Position numbers and translations under genes: made by a program. From assembly GCA_022774505.1 (NCBI GenBank), contig JALFLW010000028.1, forward strand, positions 1-32,500: DNA of 32,500 nucleotides, read 5' to 3'. Below are positions 7,374 to 14,597 of this stretch, one piece after another (within the stretch, counting starts at the first letter, position 1; each line of letters begins with the position of its first letter). Source of the DNA: Lachnospiraceae bacterium (GTDB lineage Bacteria > Bacillota > Clostridia > Lachnospirales > Lachnospiraceae). A model generated the notes under the pieces. That model made no database searches, was not told where the DNA came from, and worked only from the letters and a program-made list of their open reading frames with translations.

Positions 7374-8180
7374 ATGGAAAGAAGACGGAAAAGATGGAGA
7401 AAAAGAAGAAAAAAGCTGCTATGGTTCTTTGCTGCCGCAATAATGATATGGTTTGCGGTGGGCAGGATGGAACTGTGGAAGTCTGAGGTAGGGCAGAGCC
7501 TGAGGAATCTTTCAGAAAGGGCAGGCTTTGGAGAGGAACGCTTCTGGAAAAATGCAGATGGAAAATATCCCAGGCAGCTGGTAGAACTGGCCAGAAAGAA
7601 TCCGGAGGCAAGAGGCTTTGTCAAGGATTATCCGAAAAAAAAGAAAATAAGGTCCAAAATAAAGCTGAAAAAAGATGATCTAAAGGGAAATCAGGGGAGC
7701 AATGTCCCGCTGCTGCTCCAATGGGATGAGAGATGGGGATACCGGAAGTATGGAAATGACTACATGGCATTGACAGGATGCGGTCCCACTTGTTTATCCA
7801 TGGTTGCCTGTTATACGTTTCAAAATGGAGATTGGAATCCGTGGAAGGTAGCCAAAATGGCACAGAAAAAGGGATATTATGTAGATGGACAGGGTTCGGC
7901 GTGGTCATTGATGACTGATGGCGCAGCCAGACTTGGTCTGAGAGGCTCGGAGATGTCCTGTGACGAAGGAGTGATCCGGAGGACACTGCAGGAAGGGCAT
8001 GTGATCATTTGTGCCATGCGTCCCGGTGACTTTACTACAGCGGGTCATTTCCTGGTTCTTGCAGGCATGCAGGATGACCGTAGAGTCATTGTAAATGATC
8101 CGAATAGCAGAAAGAACAGTCAGAAATCCTGGAAGCTTTCCAAGGTAGTGCCACAGATAAAAAATTTGTGGAAATATTAA
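7374..8180 (+). CDS. Membrane-anchored C39-like cysteine peptidase
   Basis: The 268-residue protein starts with a very basic stretch and one hydrophobic segment (about residues 15-30), so it is probably anchored with its main part outside the cell. The C-terminal half (about 110-268) is a papain-like C39 family 2 domain. It has the oxyanion Gln116 in LLQWDERWG, the nucleophile Cys136 in GCGPTC, His225 in AGHFLVLAG and Asp242 in NDPNS. The region 85-105 is strongly basic. Stand-alone C39-like proteins of this type are widespread in Firmicutes; substrates are mostly unknown, and bacteriocin leader cleavage needs an ABC transporter that is absent here. AAAGGGAA precedes the ATG. A 20-base tandem duplication spans its stop codon. 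Confidence 0.82.
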   Translation: MERRRKRWRKRRKKLLWFFAAAIMIWFAVGRMELWKSEVGQSLRNLSERAGFGEERFWKNADGKYPRQLVELARKNPEARGFVKDYPKKKKIRSKIKLKKDDLKGNQGSNVPLLLQWDERWGYRKYGNDYMALTGCGPTCLSMVACYTFQNGDWNPWKVAKMAQKKGYYVDGQGSAWSLMTDGAARLGLRGSEMSCDEGVIRRTLQEGHVIICAMRPGDFTTAGHFLVLAGMQDDRRVIVNDPNSRKNSQKSWKLSKVVPQIKNLWKY

Positions 8181-8202
8181 ATGGACAGTGGAAATATTAA
8201 AT
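8168..8202 (+). repeat. Tandem duplication across the stop codon of the C39-like gene
   Basis: GTGGAAATATTAAAT occurs at 8168-8182 and again at 8188-8202, separated by GGACA. The first copy holds the last codons and the TAA stop of the peptidase gene. The second copy lies outside the gene, directly upstream of the rplJ promoter. It looks like a recent 20-base slippage duplication. Confidence 0.85.
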
Positions 8203-8213
8203 TATTTTGTGTG

Positions 8214-8242
8214 TTGACATATTTATGAAAATGTGATAAAAT
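8214..8242 (+). promoter_or_regulatory. Strong sigma-A promoter of rplJL
   Basis: A perfect TTGACA (8214-8219) and TAAAAT (8237-8242) are separated by exactly 17 bases, with AT-rich DNA upstream. This is the strongest vegetative promoter in the window, as expected for ribosomal protein genes. Confidence 0.85.
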
Positions 8243-8248
8243 ACCAAA

Positions 8249-8390
8249 CGGTTTGTGAAGAACAGACCATACTGCCGTAGACAGTAGGTGCCGATAGTTC
8301 GGCGTAAGGAAACCGCCTACCGAGGAAGGATGTAATTATTTTTGATGATTTCACCTCTCTGTGTTTACGCAGGGAGGTTTTCTTATTTTG
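8249..8390 (+). promoter_or_regulatory. Ribosomal protein L10 leader with attenuator hairpin
   Basis: Between the promoter and rplJ lies a structured leader with the form of the known L10 leader of Firmicutes: a purine-rich, multi-hairpin segment (about 8255-8330) followed by a ten-pair intrinsic terminator (CCTCTCTGTG against CGCAGGGAGG, 8354-8377) and a T-rich tail. In the known mechanism excess L10-L12 complex binds the leader and lowers expression of its own operon, here presumably through the terminator. The match was made by eye from position and structure; a covariance model search would confirm the boundaries. Confidence 0.8.
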
Positions 8391-8447
8391 AAGTAAGACT
8401 TCCCAGGCAGGAAAAAATATGGGACTGCCCAGGAAAGGAGATATCTT

Positions 8448-8948
8448 ATGGCAAAGGTTGAATTAAAACAGCCAATCGTTGATGAAATCAAAGCGAAGAT
8501 CGATGGTGCTACTACTGTAGTACTTGTTGATTATCGTGGACTGACTGTAGAACAGGACACAAAACTTCGTAAGGGATTGAGAGAGGCAGGATGTGAGTAC
8601 AAAGTATTCAAGAACACACTCATGAAGCGTGCATTTGAGGGTACTGATTTCGCACAGTTAGATGATCTGTTAGATGGACCATCTGCTATCGCAATTTCTA
8701 AGGAAGATGCAACAGCTCCTATCCGCGTTTTAAATAACGTTGCGAAAGAGGCTGAGGCTTTGGAATTCAAGGGTGCTGTCGTTGAGGGAACATTCTATGA
8801 TGTAGAGGGTGTTAAGGCTCTTGCAAGTATTCCTTCAAGAGACGAGCTTATTTCCAAGCTGCTTGGTTCTTTGCAGTCACCTATTACCAATCTTGCTCGT
8901 GTGCTTAATCAGATCGCAGAGCAGGGCGAGGGTGCAGCAGAGGCTTAA
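8448..8948 (+). CDS. rplJ: 50S ribosomal protein L10
   Basis: The 166-residue protein begins MAKVELKQPIVDEIK and contains the family core VVLVDYRGLTVEQDTKLRKG. L10 anchors the L7/L12 dimers to 23S rRNA at the base of the stalk, which recruits translation GTPases. The Ala/Glu-rich C-terminal helix that binds L12 is visible (about 135-166). GGAGA lies shortly before the ATG. It is followed by rplL, so the two form the usual pair, but rplK, rplA and rpoBC are not adjacent here. Confidence 0.97.
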   Translation: MAKVELKQPIVDEIKAKIDGATTVVLVDYRGLTVEQDTKLRKGLREAGCEYKVFKNTLMKRAFEGTDFAQLDDLLDGPSAIAISKEDATAPIRVLNNVAKEAEALEFKGAVVEGTFYDVEGVKALASIPSRDELISKLLGSLQSPITNLARVLNQIAEQGEGAAEA

Positions 8949-8999
8949 ATTTTATTAAGAAAACAAAAACGAAAAGAAAATAATACGGAGGTTATAGAA

Positions 9000-9365
9000 A
9001 TGACTACACAGGAATTTATTGATGCTATCAAGGGCATGACAGTGTTAGAGCTGAATGATTTAGTTAAGGCATGTGAGGAAGAGTTTGGTGTATCTGCAGC
9101 AGCAGGCGTTGTTGTAGCAGCAGCTGGTGCTGACGGTGCCGGTGCAGCAGAGAAGGATGAGTTCGATGTTGAGCTGACAGAGGTTGGTGCAAACAAGGTT
9201 AAGGTTATCAAGGTTGTTCGTGAAGTAACAGGTCTTGGACTTAAGGAAGCTAAGGAAGTTGTTGATGGTGCTCCTAAGGTTCTTAAAGAGGCTGCTACTA
9301 AGGATGAGGCTAACGAGATCAAAGAGAAGCTTGAGGCTGAGGGTGCTAAGGTTACTCTTAAATAA
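9000..9365 (+). CDS. rplL: 50S ribosomal protein L7/L12
   Basis: The 121-residue protein has the N-terminal dimerisation helices (about 1-35), an Ala/Gly-rich hinge (about 36-55) and the conserved C-terminal domain with [18 protein letters not shown] that binds elongation factors. It is the multi-copy flexible part of the ribosomal stalk. CGGAGG lies nine bases before the ATG. The short gap from rplJ and the terminator after it define a two-gene operon. Confidence 0.98.
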   Translation: MTTQEFIDAIKGMTVLELNDLVKACEEEFGVSAAAGVVVAAAGADGAGAAEKDEFDVELTEVGANKVKVIKVVREVTGLGLKEAKEVVDGAPKVLKEAATKDEANEIKEKLEAEGAKVTLK

Positions 9366-9406
9366 TTTGACTTACATGTAAATGGCATGCTATGTCATAA
9401 AAATAT

Positions 9407-9450
9407 GCTGACAGAAATTTCAGAAATGAGGTTTCTGTCAGCTTTTATTT
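9407..9450 (+). terminator. Rho-independent terminator of the rplJL operon
   Basis: A perfect 11-base stem (GCTGACAGAAA at 9407-9417 against TTTCTGTCAGC at 9432-9442) is followed by TTTTATTT. It lies about 45 bases after rplL. Confidence 0.92.
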
Positions 9451-9492
9451 GCTTGTAAATATGTTCTGATAGAAAAGTGAAGTGAGTAAATT

Positions 9493-10860
9493 ATGGCGAA
9501 GAAAATGACAGAGGGCAGACCGCTGCCTCTGATAATGGGGTTTGCAGTACCCCTTTTGATAGGAAATATATTGCAGCAGACATATAATATTATCGATGCG
9601 GCCATTGTCGGTAGAGCATTGGGGGCAAATGCACTGGCGAGCGTGGGGGCATCAAGCAGTGTCCAGTTTTTAGTACTTGGTTTTTGTATTGGAATTGCAT
9701 GTGGTTTTGGTGTTCCTATTGCGAAAAGTTTTGGAGCCGGAAATATGAAGGAAATGAGAAGTCATATATTTCATGCCATTTTCCTGACAGCCGTTTTTGC
9801 AGTAGTTCTGACAGCAGTATGTGCATTTTTTTGTCCACAGATCCTGCATCTGTTATCTACCCCGGATAAGATTTATAAGGGAGCATATAATTATCTTCTT
9901 ATTCTTTTTTTGGGGATTCCATTTACCCTTTTGTATAATCTGATGTCCAGTATTCTCCGGTCAGTGGGAGACAGCAGGACACCGTTTGTATTTCTGGCGA
10001 TTTCGACAGTGTTAAATATTGTGCTTGATCTGGTCTGCATACTGGTATTTCACTGGGGATGTGCAGGTGCTGCAGCGGCTACGATCACTGCACAGGCGGT
10101 CAGTGGGATTTTATGCTGTATTTATATATGGACAAAGGTTCCGCTTTTGCGTATTACCCGTTCAGACTGCAGACTTTATGGCAAAGGGGTGCGTATGATG
10201 ACCGGAATGGGTGTACCCATGGGACTTCAGTATTCAATCACTGCCATTGGAAGTATGGTGATGCAGTATGCAAATAACAGCCTGGATAGTGTTGTTTATG
10301 TGTCAGCATTTACGGCAGCGATGCGTCTGAAACAGTTTTTTATGTGTCCGTTTGATGCGATCGCCACCGGGGTTTCTGTATTTTGCAGTCAGAATCTGGG
10401 AGCAGGCAGGAAAGAACGTATTGTTAAGGGACTTTTCCAGGGCATGGCAGTGGCGGTTGGATATGGACTTTGTGCGGGGATAATATTGATATTTTCTGGC
10501 CACACTTTGTGTCAGATATTTATCAGCGGCAGGGAAATGGATGTATTGGATTCTGCTGCAAAGTATTTGTTTTGTCAGGGATTTTTCTTCTGGAGTCTTG
10601 GTATTTTGAATATATGCCGTATGACTACCCAGGGACTTGGTTACTCCGGCAGAGCAGTATTTTCAGGTGTCACAGAGATGATAGCAAGGATAGTGGTCAG
10701 TCTTTTGTTTGTACCGGCATATGGCTATACGGCGATCTGTTTTGGCGACCAGACAGCCTGGATATCAGCAAGCATCTATATTCTACCGACCTGTCTGATC
10801 TGCATGAAAAAGGTAGGAGCCGATATTCGGCCCCAAATGTCAAAGCGTGCGAAAAGTTAA
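9493..10860 (+). CDS. MATE family efflux transporter
   Basis: The 455-residue integral membrane protein has about twelve hydrophobic segments in two similar halves and the family start PLPLIMGFAVPLLIGNILQQ followed by YNIIDAAIVGRALGANALASVG. MATE proteins export cationic drugs and metabolites using a sodium or proton gradient. The substrate cannot be told from sequence. It starts after the rplL terminator and probably has its own promoter. The ribosome binding site is weak (AAGTGAAGTGAG before ATG). Its stop codon lies one base from the stop of the convergent Pro/Cys-rich gene, with no terminator between them. Confidence 0.93.
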   Translation: MAKKMTEGRPLPLIMGFAVPLLIGNILQQTYNIIDAAIVGRALGANALASVGASSSVQFLVLGFCIGIACGFGVPIAKSFGAGNMKEMRSHIFHAIFLTAVFAVVLTAVCAFFCPQILHLLSTPDKIYKGAYNYLLILFLGIPFTLLYNLMSSILRSVGDSRTPFVFLAISTVLNIVLDLVCILVFHWGCAGAAAATITAQAVSGILCCIYIWTKVPLLRITRSDCRLYGKGVRMMTGMGVPMGLQYSITAIGSMVMQYANNSLDSVVYVSAFTAAMRLKQFFMCPFDAIATGVSVFCSQNLGAGRKERIVKGLFQGMAVAVGYGLCAGIILIFSGHTLCQIFISGREMDVLDSAAKYLFCQGFFFWSLGILNICRMTTQGLGYSGRAVFSGVTEMIARIVVSLLFVPAYGYTAICFGDQTAWISASIYILPTCLICMKKVGADIRPQMSKRAKS

Positions 10861-10861
10861 T

Positions 10862-11332
10862 TTAGAAATGAAATGGTGGGAAAGGTGGGAAAATGGGTGG
10901 ACGCCTCGGAGGCCTTGGAGCCCCAGAGTGACACCCATCCGGCTTCGGAGACCCTGGAGTCCTTGAGGGACAGCCGTCCGGACGCGGAGGTTTCGGAGAT
11001 TTTGGAGTCCCAGAGTGACACCCGTCCGGTCTTGGAGGCTTCGGAGGAACTGGAGGCCCTGAGTGACAGCCGCCCGGTTCCGGAGGATGTGGTTTTGGAG
11101 GCGGTGATCCGCAGGGGCCTTGTGGCGTACAGAAGGGACAGCAGGGAAAGCCGAATGGAGGGCACGGTTTTGGCTTTGGAGGTTTTGGCGGAGGTGAAGG
11201 CTTGCGTTTGTGGGAACAAAAGGAATCCAGCGTAGAGCTGACATCATCCCAACAGTGCTTTAAGTGGATGATCTTACGGTTCAGACGGAAATTGCACTGG
11301 GTTTTCCGGGCGATCGTTCGGCGAAGAGACAT
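10862..11332 (-). CDS. Pro/Cys-rich repeat protein, candidate spore coat or exosporium component
   Basis: The 156-residue protein belongs to no family I recognise. Residues 1-44 are basic and non-repetitive (MSLRRTIARKTQCNFRLNRK, then HCWDD). Residues 45-156 are low-complexity with repeated units such as PKPPRPDGCHSG (GCHSG at 88, 104 and 133, a variant GCPSR at 120). It holds 46 Pro and 12 Cys, and ends in aromatic/Pro repeats (IFPPFPPFHF). There is no signal peptide or membrane segment. I chose the ATG at 11332 because AAAGGAGG stands six bases before it. A sigma-K-like promoter lies upstream, which suggests late mother-cell expression. Abundant Cys with Pro-rich repeats would suit a cross-linked coat protein. 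The opposite strand also has open frames, but none has a ribosome binding site. Confidence 0.7.
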   Translation of the reverse strand: MSLRRTIARKTQCNFRLNRKIIHLKHCWDDVSSTLDSFCSHKRKPSPPPKPPKPKPCPPFGFPCCPFCTPQGPCGSPPPKPHPPEPGGCHSGPPVPPKPPRPDGCHSGTPKSPKPPRPDGCPSRTPGSPKPDGCHSGAPRPPRRPPIFPPFPPFHF

Positions 11333-11375
11333 TGATATCCTCCTTTTGGCAGCCAATAAATACGTTATTATTGCT

Positions 11376-11402
11376 TATCATATGCATCAAAAGAAAAAAT
11401 GT
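11376..11402 (-). promoter_or_regulatory. Sigma-K-like promoter of the Pro/Cys-rich gene
   Basis: On the minus strand AC (11402-11401), 16 bases, and CATATGATA (11384-11376) match the known sigma-K consensus AC-N16-CATAnnnTA at every defined position. The start codon is 44 bases downstream. The consensus is short, so a chance match is possible. Confidence 0.5.
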
Positions 11403-11423
11403 GCGCAAAAGTGCATCTGCCGG

Positions 11424-11451
11424 TAAAGGAAAGTGCAGATCCGGTCGATAT
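11424..11451 (+). promoter_or_regulatory. Sigma-D (FliA)-like promoter of the 207-residue gene
   Basis: TAAA (11424-11427), 16 bases, and GTCGATAT (11444-11451) match the flagellar sigma-D consensus TAAA-N14-16-GCCGATAT in all four -35 and seven of eight -10 positions. The start codon is 70 bases downstream. The site is only 22 bases from the divergent sigma-K-like site. Confidence 0.5.
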
Positions 11452-11520
11452 TTTTAATAGAAGATCATGTAAACAGAGTAATGATATATGTTCGTAAAAG
11501 GAAAAAGGAGGTTCGGGAAC

Positions 11521-12144
11521 ATGAGTGTTTCATCAATTAATGGCGTTAATTCGTATGCATCCGTGAAAGCAGCAGAGACGGAGAAGACATCGAAGGGAAA
11601 TGAAACAGCAGAAAAGCAGCTCAAGGATGATGCTGTAGTATTTGAAAAGACCAACGAAACCAAGAAAGACAGCACTAACCAGATCTATAATAAAGAAAAT
11701 ATCGTTGCAAAGCTGAAAGCTGACCAGCAGAGCCGTCTGGATAGCATGAACAGTCTGGTGCAGAAGCTTTTAGGCAAACAGGCAGAGAAATTTGATCTGG
11801 CAAATGGTACTAATCTGGCAGCTACATTCCGTGAGGTCGCAGGAAAGGTAGATCAAAAGACGATTGATGAGGCGAAAGAGTCTATTTCAGAGGATGGATA
11901 CTGGGGTGTTAATCAGACGTCAGACCGATTGGTAAGTATGGCGATCGCACTTTCTGGAGGAGATACGGATAAAGCGGATACTATGATGGCTGCGATCGAG
12001 AAAGGATATAAGCAGGCGACAAAGGCATGGGGAGAGGATCTTCCTCAGATCTGCAAAGATACAATGGAGGCAACCCGTCAGAAGATGGACGACTGGAAGA
12101 ATGGAGTGACCACGGCAGAGGATTATTCCAAATATCTTAGTTGA
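11521..12144 (+). CDS. Conserved protein of unknown function, possibly motility-associated
   Basis: The 207-residue protein has no signal peptide or membrane segment. Residues 1-70 are polar and probably disordered (MSVSSINGVNSYASVKAAET); about 75-100 are helical. The C-terminal half holds a compact domain with GYWGVNQTSDRLVSMAIALS and WGEDLPQICKDTMEATRQ. From memory, similar G-[YF]-[WF]-GV-x-x-TSDR domains occur in many proteobacterial and clostridial proteins of unknown function, some labelled DUF5610; I could not check this. AAAAAGGAGG nine bases before the ATG at 11521 fixes the start against an in-frame ATG at 11488. The sigma-D-like promoter suggests control with flagellar genes. A terminator follows. 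Confidence 0.75.
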   Translation: MSVSSINGVNSYASVKAAETEKTSKGNETAEKQLKDDAVVFEKTNETKKDSTNQIYNKENIVAKLKADQQSRLDSMNSLVQKLLGKQAEKFDLANGTNLAATFREVAGKVDQKTIDEAKESISEDGYWGVNQTSDRLVSMAIALSGGDTDKADTMMAAIEKGYKQATKAWGEDLPQICKDTMEATRQKMDDWKNGVTTAEDYSKYLS

Positions 12145-12182
12145 CCGGCTTCGGATGGACCAGCGGATGCCGGACGGTAAAT

Positions 12183-12229
12183 AGAAAGACCGGAACACTG
12201 CGGATAATATGCGGTGTTCCGGTCTTTCT
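12183..12229. terminator. Bidirectional terminator between the 207-residue gene and ispE
   Basis: A perfect 16-base inverted repeat (AGAAAGACCGGAACAC against GTGTTCCGGTCTTTCT) with a 15-base loop lies between two convergent genes. There is no long T-run after either arm, but the stem itself ends in a T-rich stretch on both strands. Confidence 0.75.
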
Positions 12230-12275
12230 GTGTTATTGATGAAATTTAGACAAAAGGCATCCGCTTGATCTCTGC

Positions 12276-13163
12276 TTAGAGAGAGTCCTTCGGAATACGT
12301 GTGCGGCATAGGATAATATCATAATCCGGATAATTGGTCTGTGCCTTTTTTTGTGCCATACGGGCAAGGATTTCATCCTGATAAAGGCCATAAGTCGTTG
12401 GACCGCTTCCACTCATCAGTGAGCCGATAGCTCCGTTATCGGTAAGAAAATGTTTTAATTCCTCTAAGACAGGATATTCAGGGATCGTGACAGTTTCCAG
12501 GACATTTGATAATCCCCGGGCGAGGGAAGCATCATCGTGGCGGCGGATACATTCGATCAAATGCTCCGTATCCGGACGATCTGTAAGTTTATCAAGCTCC
12601 AGATGCGTATATACATATCCGGTACTGACGGAAATATCCGGTTTGATCAGCAGTACCCATAAAGGAGACAGATCAGGAAGACGTGTAAGGATCTCGCCGA
12701 TTCCCTCAGAAAGCATGGTTCCTTTTTCGATGCAGAAAGGTACATCTGCACCCAGAGTGACACCGAGCTCGCATAATTGTCCGGTTGTCAGACCGAGTTC
12801 ACACAGTTCATTAATGCCTAATAAAGCAGCGGCACAGTCCGAACTGCCACCTGCCAGACCGGCAGCAGCAGGTATATTTTTTTCCAGATAGATATCCAGA
12901 CCGTCTTTTATGCAGCAATGCTCTGTTAATAGCTTTGCTGCTCTCCAGACCAGATTTTTTTCCGGAGGGATATGGTCCGGAAGCTCCTTGTTCATGGAAA
13001 AATGAATACCCGGTTCAGCCTCTTTGCGGATGGTCAGTTCATCATACAGGTCAATTGTCTGCATGATCATACGCAGATCATGATATCCGTTTGCATGCCG
13101 TCCGGTCACATCCAGAGAAAGATTGATCTTGGCAGGTGCTTTTATAGTGATAAGTTCACTCAT
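12276..13163 (-). CDS. ispE: 4-diphosphocytidyl-2-C-methyl-D-erythritol kinase
   Basis: This GHMP kinase phosphorylates CDP-methylerythritol in the MEP pathway for isoprenoid precursors, which also feeds the lipid carrier of cell-wall synthesis. The 295-residue protein has the N-terminal motif APAKINLSLDVTGRHANGYH (10-28), the ATP loop PAAAGLAGGSSD (98-109), catalytic Asp140 in GADVPF and the third GHMP motif LMSGSGPT near the C-terminus. The ATG at 13163 follows GAGAGGAAG; upstream in-frame starts at 13184 and 13226 lack a ribosome binding site. It stands alone here rather than next to purR or spoVG. Confidence 0.95.
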   Translation of the reverse strand: MSELITIKAPAKINLSLDVTGRHANGYHDLRMIMQTIDLYDELTIRKEAEPGIHFSMNKELPDHIPPEKNLVWRAAKLLTEHCCIKDGLDIYLEKNIPAAAGLAGGSSDCAAALLGINELCELGLTTGQLCELGVTLGADVPFCIEKGTMLSEGIGEILTRLPDLSPLWVLLIKPDISVSTGYVYTHLELDKLTDRPDTEHLIECIRRHDDASLARGLSNVLETVTIPEYPVLEELKHFLTDNGAIGSLMSGSGPTTYGLYQDEILARMAQKKAQTNYPDYDIILCRTRIPKDSL

Positions 13164-13291
13164 GGTTCGTGCACTTCCTCTCATTTCATTTTTATTAGTA
13201 TAACAAGAAAAAGAAGAAATGTACAAGTTTTCGTTTTATATAAATCTTATAGCTTTGTTAAGAAAAAAATAATAATTTTTTAAACAAGATA

Positions 13292-13300
13292 TGGTATAAT
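13292..13300 (+). promoter_or_regulatory. Predicted extended -10 promoter of the M15 carboxypeptidase gene
   Basis: TGGTATAAT is an extended -10 box (TG-N-TATAAT) 80 bases before the start codon, in very AT-rich DNA. No good -35 box is present at 17 bases, as is allowed for extended -10 promoters. Confidence 0.5.
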
Positions 13301-13379
13301 CTATTGAAAATAAAAACAACATATGGAATAATAAAAAAGACCATAGACACTGAGAAGAAAAACGACGGGGGATATACAG

Positions 13380-14588
13380 ATGAAACGTGCGGTAGTTATT
13401 TTTATTGCATTGGTAATGGTTTTTGCAGGTTTGCTGTCAAGACAGCTTGGCGATGTGAAAACCGGGGCTGAGGGGCAGACAGACACATCTGATACGGGAT
13501 ATGAATATTATACAGGCAAAACCCAGAATAGCGGGGATGCCGGAGTGAAAAAGACAAAGCAGAAACAGAAAAGCAGGCTGATCAAGGTAGATACCAAAGA
13601 AGACAGCATTACTGTGCTGGTAAACAGACAGTATCGTATGAGTGAGGACTATATTCCTGCAGATCTGGTGATTCCAAATGTACGTTTCAGTTATTCTGGT
13701 ACATTTGAAAAAAGCTATGTGCGGGCTGTGACAGCGGACGCCCTGGAGAAGCTTTTCAAGGCGGCAGAACAGGAAGGTGTCATACTACAGGCTGTATCAG
13801 GATACCGTTCTTATGCCAGACAGAAGCAGATTTACGACAGAAATGTCAGCAACCGTGGATCGAGGGAGACAGACCTTGTATCGGCAAAGCCGGGCAGCAG
13901 TGAGCATCAGACAGGTCTTACCATAGATGTGTCCAGCAATGCGGTAGGATGTGCGCTGGAAGAGAGCTTTGGCAATACTTCCGATGGAAAGTGGCTGGCA
14001 CAGAATTGTCATCGTTTCGGATTTATCATACGATATCCAAAAGACAAGACGAAGATCACAGGATATTCTTATGAGCCGTGGCATATTCGGTATGTCGGAA
14101 AGAAGCTTGCATCATATCTTTACAAAAAAGATATGACATTAGAGGAATATTATAAGACTACGACAGTAGATAAACAAATTAAAGAGCCGGAAGGAAAAAT
14201 ACGTGATGTTGTAGATGATGACAAGAATGAGCCTGTTATGACAGCGGCTCCGACACCAAAGCCGAACCGCAGGAGAAGCAGCGTCCGGAGAGTTACGGAA
14301 GCAGCGAAGCCGACAGTGGCACCGGTTGTGAAGCCGACAAAACGCCCGGTGAAGCCGACTGTACAAAAGCCGGTATCAAAACCGACACGGAAACCATATG
14401 TCAAACCGGCAAAACCGACGAAAAAACCGGTTGTGAAACCGACTAAGAAACCGGCAGTGCACAGACCAACGGCAACGGTTAAGCCATCCGGCGGATCAGA
14501 GCCTGCAGCAACGGATAGAAAAGAAGATACTTCTTCAGAAAAGATTGAAACAACAGAAGAAAGTGTTTCCGGGCAGAAGGAAGAATAG
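13380..14588 (+). CDS. D-alanyl-D-alanine carboxypeptidase, M15 (VanY-like) family
   Basis: The 402-residue exported protein cuts the terminal D-Ala from peptidoglycan stem peptides. It starts with a signal or anchor segment (about residues 3-20). The zinc site is visible: His176 and Asp183 in SEHQTGLTIDVS, catalytic Glu232 and His235 in EPWHIRYVG. From about residue 285 the protein is a low-complexity tail of Pro, Thr, Lys and Val (KPTKKPVVKPTKKP), likely a wall-spanning or wall-binding linker. The tail resembles the linkers in the large repeat protein at the right end. No van resistance genes are nearby, so a housekeeping wall-trimming role is more likely than glycopeptide resistance. plsC follows ten bases later, with its ribosome binding site overlapping this stop. 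Confidence 0.9.
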   Translation: MKRAVVIFIALVMVFAGLLSRQLGDVKTGAEGQTDTSDTGYEYYTGKTQNSGDAGVKKTKQKQKSRLIKVDTKEDSITVLVNRQYRMSEDYIPADLVIPNVRFSYSGTFEKSYVRAVTADALEKLFKAAEQEGVILQAVSGYRSYARQKQIYDRNVSNRGSRETDLVSAKPGSSEHQTGLTIDVSSNAVGCALEESFGNTSDGKWLAQNCHRFGFIIRYPKDKTKITGYSYEPWHIRYVGKKLASYLYKKDMTLEEYYKTTTVDKQIKEPEGKIRDVVDDDKNEPVMTAAPTPKPNRRRSSVRRVTEAAKPTVAPVVKPTKRPVKPTVQKPVSKPTRKPYVKPAKPTKKPVVKPTKKPAVHRPTATVKPSGGSEPAATDRKEDTSSEKIETTEESVSGQKEE

Positions 14589-14597
14589 GAGAAAATA

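Noticed and set aside
10873-11235. A rightward 120-residue acidic reading frame opposite the Pro/Cys-rich gene
   Set aside because: It has no ribosome binding site and is the mirror of the repeat-rich gene on the minus strand, which has AAAGGAGG and a promoter-like sequence.
11488-11520. An upstream ATG start for the 207-residue protein
   Set aside because: The strong AAAAAGGAGG site would lie inside that longer gene and points to the ATG at 11521.
12487-12891. A rightward 134-residue frame inside ispE
   Set aside because: It is a shadow of the conserved ispE coding sequence and has no ribosome binding site.
13380-14588. A VanY-type glycopeptide resistance gene
   Set aside because: The M15 family fits, but there are no vanHAX, vanRS or vanT genes around it; a normal wall carboxypeptidase is the simpler reading.
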